DNA of 5,494 bases from Ardenticatenia bacterium (GTDB lineage: Bacteria; Chloroflexota; Anaerolineae; Aggregatilineales; Aggregatilineaceae), in contig JALSSH010000021.1 in NCBI GenBank assembly GCA_026984385.1, positions 1 to 5,494 of the forward strand, written 5' to 3'. Both the position numbers and the translations under genes were made by a program. Below, piece by piece: positions 1 through 4,555 of this stretch. A model generated the notes under the pieces. It was not told the origin of the DNA and did not search any database. It saw nothing but the letters and a program-made list of their open reading frames with translations. The stretch's first letter is position 1. Each line of letters starts with the position of its first letter.

Positions 1-414
1 ATTGAGCGTAAACGTGCCGCCCTCTTCCGGTGGCACTCCGCCCGCCTGGGTTGCCTGGATGATGTAACGCCCGTCCGACGGAATAACAAAGGTCAAACGT
101 GCGTTTAGGCCGCCGCCGCTGTTGTCATCGGTGACCAAAGGCATCCGCTCGGCGGTGTTGAGTACCAAGAAGGGGTCAAGCGCGCCCGCCGTGACGATCA
201 TGGTGATCGTCACCACGTCGTTAGCGCTGGCATCAAAGGCGTAAAAAACACTGGGCTGAGCAGGGGAGATTTCCCCTTCCACCGTCTGCCCATAAACCAG
301 CACGGGCATCGCGTCCTGAGCGCCTGGAGCAGCCCAAACCCACGTCTGGCCGCTTAAAAGCACGCTCAGCAACGCCAACACATATCCCAAACGCCGCGCT
401 CGTCGTTTACTCAT
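1..414 (-). CDS. Secreted protein with PPC-like beta domain (N-terminal part, runs off the window)
   Basis: The visible 138 residues start at an ATG at 414-412, preceded by GGAGG (427-423) at 8 nt spacing, and stay open to the window edge, so the C-terminus is missing. Residues 1-28 look like a Sec signal peptide: a basic start (MSKRRARR), a hydrophobic core (residues 10-21), and a probable cleavage after VWA at 28. From residue 36 the sequence follows the bacterial pre-peptidase C-terminal (PPC) pattern: a GQTVEGEI strand, a VFYAFDA strand, VVTITM, LDPFLVL, an acidic turn TDDNSGGG, and PSDGRYIIQATQ. PPC-like domains are known as small extracytoplasmic beta-sandwiches attached to proteases and other surface proteins, and are abundant in Chloroflexota. 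The protein is therefore probably exported. Whether a catalytic domain or more PPC copies follow cannot be seen. It has its own promoter candidate and is separated from the S1 gene by a terminator, so it is probably a separate transcription unit. Confidence 0.82.
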   Translation of the reverse strand, partial: MSKRRARRLGYVLALLSVLLSGQTWVWAAPGAQDAMPVLVYGQTVEGEISPAQPSVFYAFDASANDVVTITMIVTAGALDPFLVLNTAERMPLVTDDNSGGGLNARLTFVIPSDGRYIIQATQAGGVPPEEGGTFTLN

Positions 415-433
415 CGTCTCAACCTCCAACCTT

Positions 434-450
434 GCGGCAAATGTTGCCGC
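434..450. repeat. Perfect 7-bp inverted repeat upstream of the secreted-protein gene
   Basis: GCGGCAA (434-440) and TTGCCGC (444-450) are exact reverse complements separated by 3 nt. The palindrome lies between the candidate -10 box (456-461) and the Shine-Dalgarno (423-427) of the secreted-protein gene. It would cover the expected transcription start and early leader. It could be an operator for a dimeric regulator or a short RNA hairpin in the 5' leader. The sequence alone does not distinguish these. Confidence 0.5.
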
Positions 451-455
451 TTCTG

Positions 456-484
456 ATTGTACGGCACGGTACACCGCGCCGCAA
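456..484 (-). promoter_or_regulatory. Candidate sigma-70-type promoter of the secreted-protein gene
   Basis: On the minus strand TTGCGG (484-479) and TACAAT (461-456) are separated by exactly 17 nt. The -10 matches consensus at 5 of 6 positions. The -35 matches only the TTG half. Transcription would begin near 449 and leave a leader of about 35 nt before the ATG at 414. The other -10-like sequence in the gap (TATACT, 518-513) has no acceptable -35. Confidence 0.4.
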
Positions 485-539
485 ACCTGGCGGGCACTGT
501 AATAGGCACAAAAGTATAAACAAAATGCCCACCACAAAT

Positions 540-570
540 AAAAAAACTGCACCTCCGCTCGGAGATGCAG
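540..570 (-). terminator. Intrinsic terminator of the S1-domain gene
   Basis: On the minus strand a 10-bp stem (547-556 with 561-570, one G-T wobble, 4-nt loop GAGC) is followed at once by seven T residues (546-540). It lies about 40 nt after the TAA stop of the S1-domain gene, a standard position for rho-independent termination. On the plus strand the wobble becomes a C-A mismatch and no T-run follows, so the signal is directional. Confidence 0.88.
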
Positions 571-608
571 CGTCCAAAAACGCTAAGAAGCCGTCTGTAT
601 GCCAAAAT

Positions 609-1592
609 TTATCCGTTGACGCGCCGCAGGCTCAAACCCAAACGCCGTGCCTGCCCGTCAATACTCACAATGCGGGCGCGCACTTTGTCCCCTTCGCTAA
701 CCACGTTACGCGGGTGCAAAAAATGCCCTTCGGCCAGCTCCGAAACGTGGATCAGCCCTTCCAGCCCCTCTTCGATGCAGGCAAACGCGCCGAAGTCCAC
801 TACGTTGGTGATCACGCCCTCGACCACCTGGCCCACGCTGTAACGTTCTTCGACCGTTTGCCAGGGGTCCGGGTGTAGGCGTTTGAGGCTCAGCGCGACG
901 CGCTCTTGCTCAGGGTCAACGTTCATCACATAAACGCGCACTTGATCGCCACGTTTGAGCACATCGGAAGGATGACGCACCCGCCCCCAGCTCAACTCGC
1001 TGATATGGATCAAGCCCTCGACGCCACCCAAATCTACGAAAACGCCAAAGTCGCACAAATTCGTGACTTCGCCGGAACACACATCGCCAGGCTGGATCGA
1101 ATTCAACACCGCCGCGCGTGCCCCGGGCAGGGCTTGGGCCGCCCGTTCGGAAAGGATAAGGCGGTTTTGTTCGGGGTCCATCTCGATAACACGCAACTTG
1201 AGATATTGCCCCACACGTGCGGCCAGCATCTCACGCCGCACGTGGCTATCTTTGCTGGAAGGGAAGTCCAAAAGTTGGCTGGCAGGCACAAAGCCGCGTA
1301 AGCTGTTCCACTCGATCAGCAACCCGCCCCGATTGTAACCCACAACCCGTAACTCCACAGTCGTATCCGAGTCAAAAACCTGTTGCACCACGTCCCAGTC
1401 TGCGCGCGAGTCTGTGCGGCCAGCAGCAGCATTTACTGCACCTTCGGCCAGATAATCTTGCCAGTCGGCTTGGGCTTCTTGTGCCGCTTCGTTGCTCTCT
1501 GCAAACTCCCCTTCGCTCAACAACGCTTCCCAATAGGCCTCGTCAGGTGGTGCGGGGGGCGACGACCCGTGAGGTCGAACCTCTGAACCCAT
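609..1592 (-). CDS. S1 RNA-binding domain protein, ribosomal protein S1-like (three S1 domains)
   Basis: This 327-residue protein has an acidic, Ala/Glu-rich N-terminal stretch (about 1-68) followed by three OB-fold S1 repeats. Repeat 1 (about 73-149) is divergent. Repeats 2 (about 167-237) and 3 (about 254-324) are canonical, with GEVTNLCDFGVFVDLGG..GLIHISELSWG and GVITNVVDFGAFACIEE..GLIHVSELAEG, each closing with a LSLKR or LSLRR strand. S1 proteins bind single-stranded RNA, and ribosomal S1 helps place mRNA on the 30S subunit. E. coli S1 has six repeats and Firmicutes homologues about four, so this is a short form. It could be the organism's rpsA product or a paralogous S1-domain RNA-binding protein, so no symbol is given. 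The start is supported by AGGAAGG (1608-1602) 9 nt upstream of the ATG. The gene has its own consensus promoter and a terminator, so it is probably monocistronic and well expressed. Confidence 0.9.
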   Translation of the reverse strand: MGSEVRPHGSSPPAPPDEAYWEALLSEGEFAESNEAAQEAQADWQDYLAEGAVNAAAGRTDSRADWDVVQQVFDSDTTVELRVVGYNRGGLLIEWNSLRGFVPASQLLDFPSSKDSHVRREMLAARVGQYLKLRVIEMDPEQNRLILSERAAQALPGARAAVLNSIQPGDVCSGEVTNLCDFGVFVDLGGVEGLIHISELSWGRVRHPSDVLKRGDQVRVYVMNVDPEQERVALSLKRLHPDPWQTVEERYSVGQVVEGVITNVVDFGAFACIEEGLEGLIHVSELAEGHFLHPRNVVSEGDKVRARIVSIDGQARRLGLSLRRVNG

Positions 1593-1608
1593 CTTATTTC
1601 ACCTTCCT

Positions 1609-1656
1609 CAACCCCAAATTACTCTTCTGAAAGCTCTCTTCCCGATTTGGTGGTTG
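1609..1656 (-). promoter_or_regulatory. Stem-loop in the 5' leader of the S1-domain gene, abutting the ribosome binding site
   Basis: On the minus strand CAACCACCAAAT (1656-1645) pairs with ATTTGGGGTTG (1619-1609), forming 11 bp with one bulged A. The 25-nt loop spans 1644-1620. The last base of the 3' arm is directly followed by the Shine-Dalgarno AGGAAGG (1608-1602). The site stays single-stranded but sits on top of the helix. This is a plausible platform for translational control, but no function is shown. It matches no riboswitch or ribosomal-protein leader that I recognise. Confidence 0.45.
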
Positions 1657-1698
1657 GTTAACTTTTCGGCGTTCCGATAGAGGACAACTGTGGCGCAC

Positions 1699-1727
1699 AT
1701 TATAAAAATCGGCGAAATGGTTGTCAA
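1699..1727 (-). promoter_or_regulatory. Consensus sigma-70-type promoter of the S1-domain gene
   Basis: On the minus strand a perfect TTGACA (1727-1722) and a perfect TATAAT (1704-1699) are separated by exactly 17 nt. Transcription should start near 1692, giving a leader of about 100 nt before the ATG at 1592. The -35 hexamer contains the TGA stop codon (1726-1724) of the upstream membrane-receptor gene. Full consensus suggests strong, largely constitutive expression, in keeping with a translation-related product. Confidence 0.9.
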
Positions 1728-3745
1728 ACGTCGCGGGCATTGACAGCCTGTGCAGGTTCGCCCGTGTTTTCTTCGGCTGAAAGTGTGCGCGGGGCAGCTT
1801 GGGCGCGGGAAAGCGTAGCCCGTTCCATCTCGGCGATCTGTTTTGCCACCGCCTCAATGGCAATACGCTGCTTGCGATAGAGATCGGATTCACTCATCGC
1901 CAAACGCAAAGCCACGTCCCGTACCTTGCGCCCCTGCAAAAAACGCATCTCCAAGATATTGTACAAAATCCATTCGGTGGTGGTCAGGCTGCGCTCGCCT
2001 TCCGGCTTCAAGTTTTCGATAGCGCGCGTCAAAACCGTGCGCAAGGCACGGACAGGGTTACGGTCTTCGGCCTCTTCGGCCTCTCGCCAAACCACATTCA
2101 GCCGCAAAAGCTCGCTTTCGGTCAGCTTCGGCCCACCCCAATAGTCCCGCAATGCCTCGCGTACCAAACGAGTAAATTTCGGGTCGGAGATGATCGCTTC
2201 GGTCGGCTCAGGCATCTGTTGCACATGGCCGTAGCGTGAAACACCGCGCAAATGCTGCATCGCGTCCATTTGCGAAGCCAGCCCCTCCAAGATGACGAAG
2301 ACCTCCGCTTGATGCAACACACCTTCTAACACACGTGCCGCCTGAAAAGCCAGACGCTCGAAAGCCTCGTGCTCTTCCGACGCCAAATCCGGCTCAGGAG
2401 CGCGCGCCCACACGCCCAAAATCCCCAGGATCGGCGGCTCTCCGCCGCTCTGAGCCGTGCGCATCGAGCGCAACGGCATCAGCCAATAGGAACGCCATAG
2501 CCACAGCTCTTGCACTTGTTTCAGCGGCGCTTCGGGCTGAGAGTCCGCGTTGCCGTTAACCCATGAGGAAAGTTCCGGCGCGGTCAGTGCCTCAGAAGAA
2601 GGCGCGAGTTCCCCCACCACCTGCACCAGATGCGCACCGTCACCCTCCACTTGCGCCACAAAAGCCGTCGGCACGCGCAACAAGTCACAAATGGCCGCCA
2701 AAATAGACTCCAACAACTGTGCTGCGTCTGCTTGGGTTAACAAGCGCTCGCCTAGATGTTGCAACCACTGGGCGCGTTGCTGATCCGCCGTGTAGATCAG
2801 CCAACGCTCCAAAAACGGCAACATCAGCGTAATGGACCATTGCAACAACAACACGATCCCCACCGCCACAAAAGGCAAAATCGTTTCGCCGTCCACGCCC
2901 AAGATATTGGTAGCGCGTGGCACAAAAATAATCGCGGCCAAAACAGCGGAAGCGGTCAGCGGGCCGCGCAAGATAAACTCCAACAACTGCGCTTTGATGA
3001 CCCGATCCGGCTTTTCCGAGCCGAAAAACGAGAGCGGGTAGGCCATGAAGATCAGCATCAGCATCACAACCAAATTGGCGAGATTGAGCACCACCAGCAA
3101 CGTTGTTTCGCCTTCGTTGCCCAACCCACCCAGCAACGAATAAGGGAAAATACCCCACGCCGGCGCCAAAAACACCACCAACAGATAGGTCATGCGGCGG
3201 CGGGTGTAGCGTGTCAAGCAGCGCCGACGTGCCCGCAACACATTGACAAACGCAAACGTCCCCACCACCAGCATATAGACTACATAGACCGGAAAAAGCG
3301 GCCCGGCCTGCATATAAGGGAAACGCGGAGCCACCGGACCTGAAAGCACCCCATCGGTGAACAGCGCCAGCGCGGTAAATGTGCCCCCCACCCCATACGC
3401 CACGCGCACCGCCAGTTTGCGCCGTCCGCGCGAAGGGCGTCCGGTGGTCGCCAGCAATGCGTCCGAAAGGTGGAGCAACGTAGCCGGAATAAAAGAGATG
3501 CCGATCCACTGGAAACGCAGCCAAACCGGCAAATAGCGCTCTCCCGGCTCCAACAACACAAACATATCGGCCATATAGGCGATGGTGACGCACAACAAGA
3601 CCAAGCCAGACGTGCGGGCTACGCGGTCGTGCGTGTCGCGCGTCAGGTTATAAAGCAAGATCGAGACCGAGACGATGACAATCGTGGCCGTCAACGTCTC
3701 ATTGATCAAGCCCAGCGTTTCCAACAAATCCGCGTAACGTATCAT
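1724..3745 (-). CDS. Multi-pass membrane sensor with GAF-like domain and C-terminal sigma-4-like HTH
   Basis: This is a 673-residue protein. Hydrophobic segments near residues 17-34, 44-64, 75-95, 112-130, 149-170, 184-204, 214-238, 262-279 and 286-314 predict about nine membrane spans. The first seven resemble the 7TM sensor region of some histidine kinases, including a WLRFQWIGISFIPATLLHLS segment. Residues about 328-475 look like a GAF-type sensory domain (LGERLLTQ..LLESILAAICDLL..AFVAQVEG..GILGVWA). A helical linker (about 515-585) follows. Residues 587-640 then resemble sigma-70 region 4 or a LuxR-like HTH (LYNILEMRFLQGRKVRDVAL, then SESDLYRKQR). No H-box or ATPase domain is present, so the output is probably direct DNA or polymerase binding at the membrane; ligand and targets are unknown. 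The ATG at 3745 has a weak Shine-Dalgarno. An in-frame GTG at 3778-3776, 13 nt after GGAGG (3796-3792), could add 11 residues. It is probably cotranscribed with the GNAT gene. Confidence 0.83.
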   Translation of the reverse strand: MIRYADLLETLGLINETLTATIVIVSVSILLYNLTRDTHDRVARTSGLVLLCVTIAYMADMFVLLEPGERYLPVWLRFQWIGISFIPATLLHLSDALLATTGRPSRGRRKLAVRVAYGVGGTFTALALFTDGVLSGPVAPRFPYMQAGPLFPVYVVYMLVVGTFAFVNVLRARRRCLTRYTRRRMTYLLVVFLAPAWGIFPYSLLGGLGNEGETTLLVVLNLANLVVMLMLIFMAYPLSFFGSEKPDRVIKAQLLEFILRGPLTASAVLAAIIFVPRATNILGVDGETILPFVAVGIVLLLQWSITLMLPFLERWLIYTADQQRAQWLQHLGERLLTQADAAQLLESILAAICDLLRVPTAFVAQVEGDGAHLVQVVGELAPSSEALTAPELSSWVNGNADSQPEAPLKQVQELWLWRSYWLMPLRSMRTAQSGGEPPILGILGVWARAPEPDLASEEHEAFERLAFQAARVLEGVLHQAEVFVILEGLASQMDAMQHLRGVSRYGHVQQMPEPTEAIISDPKFTRLVREALRDYWGGPKLTESELLRLNVVWREAEEAEDRNPVRALRTVLTRAIENLKPEGERSLTTTEWILYNILEMRFLQGRKVRDVALRLAMSESDLYRKQRIAIEAVAKQIAEMERATLSRAQAAPRTLSAEENTGEPAQAVNARDV

Positions 3746-3803
3746 CGTTCTGGCCCAGCTCTCTCATCACGTCCCCGCACGTTCCGAAGCGCCTCCATAT
3801 ATC

Positions 3804-4376
3804 TCAACCTAGACGCTTGTCAAAAAAAACGGCGATGTCTCCATTGTCATAATGGCGGTCGTCAAAGCCGCAAAACGTAAACCCGTGCCCCTGAGCAAAT
3901 TGGATCGCGGGGTAGTTTTTGGTCTGCATCTCCAGCGTCATATGCCCCGCGTGGTGCAACAGCGCCCAACGTGTGGCTTGCTCCAACAAAGCGCTACCGA
4001 TGCGCCGTCGGCGAAAAGGCGCGCCCACCACAAGATCGCGCACCCAAGCCCGTCCCTCCACCAAACGCATATTGACATAGCCCAGGATGACGCCTTCGGC
4101 TTCTGCAACCAAGAAACACTCTCGCTGTTGCCAAGCACGCGCCAGCTCCTCACGAGTGCGCGGGTAGGCCACCTGCACCATACGCGGTAAACGCACCACA
4201 CGAAAGCGCACACCGATCCCACCGAGCGCGTCTGTGCTGTCCTCAATGTTCATCTGCCACACATGGTCGGTAGCGTAATCGCGTTCCAACGCCAAGCACG
4301 CTTGCAAATCCGCCTCACTGCTCAGTTGGCGCACGACAAAACGCCCGTGTTTTCGTTTTTTGCTCATCGCTGCCAT
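3804..4376 (-). CDS. GNAT-family N-acetyltransferase
   Basis: This 190-residue protein carries the GNAT fold. Strands and helices run from RFVVRQL (about 12-18). Motif A, VRDLVVGAPFRRRRIGSALL (112-131), makes the acetyl-CoA pyrophosphate loop. A motif B-like segment, YPAIQFAQGHGF (155-166), and a final strand, DIAVFFDKRL, follow. The C-terminal pattern recalls the streptothricin-type and related GNATs, but substrate cannot be inferred. In motif A the usual R-x-x-G-x-G/A reads RRRRIGS, with Arg in place of the first Gly. The frame opens upstream to an ATG at 4469, but homology begins only near the chosen start. GGTGGG lies upstream of the ATG at 4376. GTG (4391) and ATG (4367) are alternatives. 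The stop is 58 nt before the receptor's ATG (25 nt before its possible GTG) with no terminator between, suggesting an operon. Confidence 0.85.
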   Translation of the reverse strand: MAAMSKKRKHGRFVVRQLSSEADLQACLALERDYATDHVWQMNIEDSTDALGGIGVRFRVVRLPRMVQVAYPRTREELARAWQQRECFLVAEAEGVILGYVNMRLVEGRAWVRDLVVGAPFRRRRIGSALLEQATRWALLHHAGHMTLEMQTKNYPAIQFAQGHGFTFCGFDDRHYDNGDIAVFFDKRLG

Positions 4377-4411
4377 GTTATCGTTTCCCACCCGGCTTGT
4401 ATCCCCTTTGC

Positions 4412-4438
4412 ATTCTACCGATTTCCTCTCTATTCCAA
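4412..4438 (-). promoter_or_regulatory. Candidate promoter of the GNAT-receptor operon
   Basis: On the minus strand TTGGAA (4438-4433) and TAGAAT (4417-4412) are separated by 15 nt, a short but tolerated spacing. The start would fall near 4405, leaving about 29 nt before the ATG at 4376. This would exclude the distant in-frame ATG at 4469 as the translation start. The match is moderate and rests on pattern only. Confidence 0.3.
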
Positions 4439-4448
4439 CACTGTGGGT

Positions 4449-4478
4449 TTTACAGGGGACGCCGCACAAAAATATACA
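4449..4478 (+). promoter_or_regulatory. Candidate promoter of the histidine-kinase-like gene
   Basis: On the plus strand TTTACA (4449-4454, 5 of 6 to consensus) and TATACA (4473-4478) are separated by 18 nt. Transcription would start near 4485, giving a leader of about 70 nt. A weaker alternative is TTGCAA (4488-4493) with TAAGGT (4511-4516) at 17 nt. It lies back to back with the candidate GNAT promoter, so both units may share regulation in the 179-bp gap. Confidence 0.33.
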
Positions 4479-4555
4479 CCTTTTCTATTGCAAACTTTTT
4501 CGTAGTGCTCTAAGGTTGAGGAAACTCAATAGGCGCAAGAGTCAGCAGGTCACCT

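Noticed and set aside
513..518. TATACT as a -10 box for the secreted-protein gene
   Set aside because: No -35-like hexamer occurs at 15-19 nt upstream, and the region overlaps the T-tract of the S1 terminator. The TACAAT at 461-456 has better spacing.
432..878. A 148-residue plus-strand open frame crossing the terminator and the end of the S1 gene
   Set aside because: It runs through a strong minus-strand terminator and antisense to two conserved S1 repeats, and its product has no recognisable pattern.
1593..1723. Possible terminator after the membrane-receptor gene
   Set aside because: The only strong hairpin here (1609-1656) lacks a T-run and is followed by a Shine-Dalgarno, so it looks like a leader structure, not a terminator.
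2064..2081. Tandem duplication of a 9-bp unit (TCTTCGGCC) in the receptor gene
   Set aside because: Only two copies, encoding an acidic Glu/Ala run in a helical linker. This is ordinary coding repetition, not a functional DNA repeat.
2756..3343. A 195-residue plus-strand open frame antisense to the receptor
   Set aside because: It is rich in Gln and His, as expected from reading hydrophobic codons backwards, and has no recognisable motif or ribosome binding site.
2685..3593. A 302-residue open frame on the minus strand inside the membrane-receptor gene
   Set aside because: It overlaps the receptor in another frame. Its translation is Gly/Ala-rich with scattered Cys and has no domain pattern, while the receptor frame has clear membrane segments and domains. 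It is a composition-driven shadow.
4377..4469. Longer start for the GNAT gene at the ATG at 4469
   Set aside because: The extra 31 residues lack GNAT similarity, and the best promoter candidate (4412-4438) lies inside that stretch. The start at 4376 fits better, though it is not proven.
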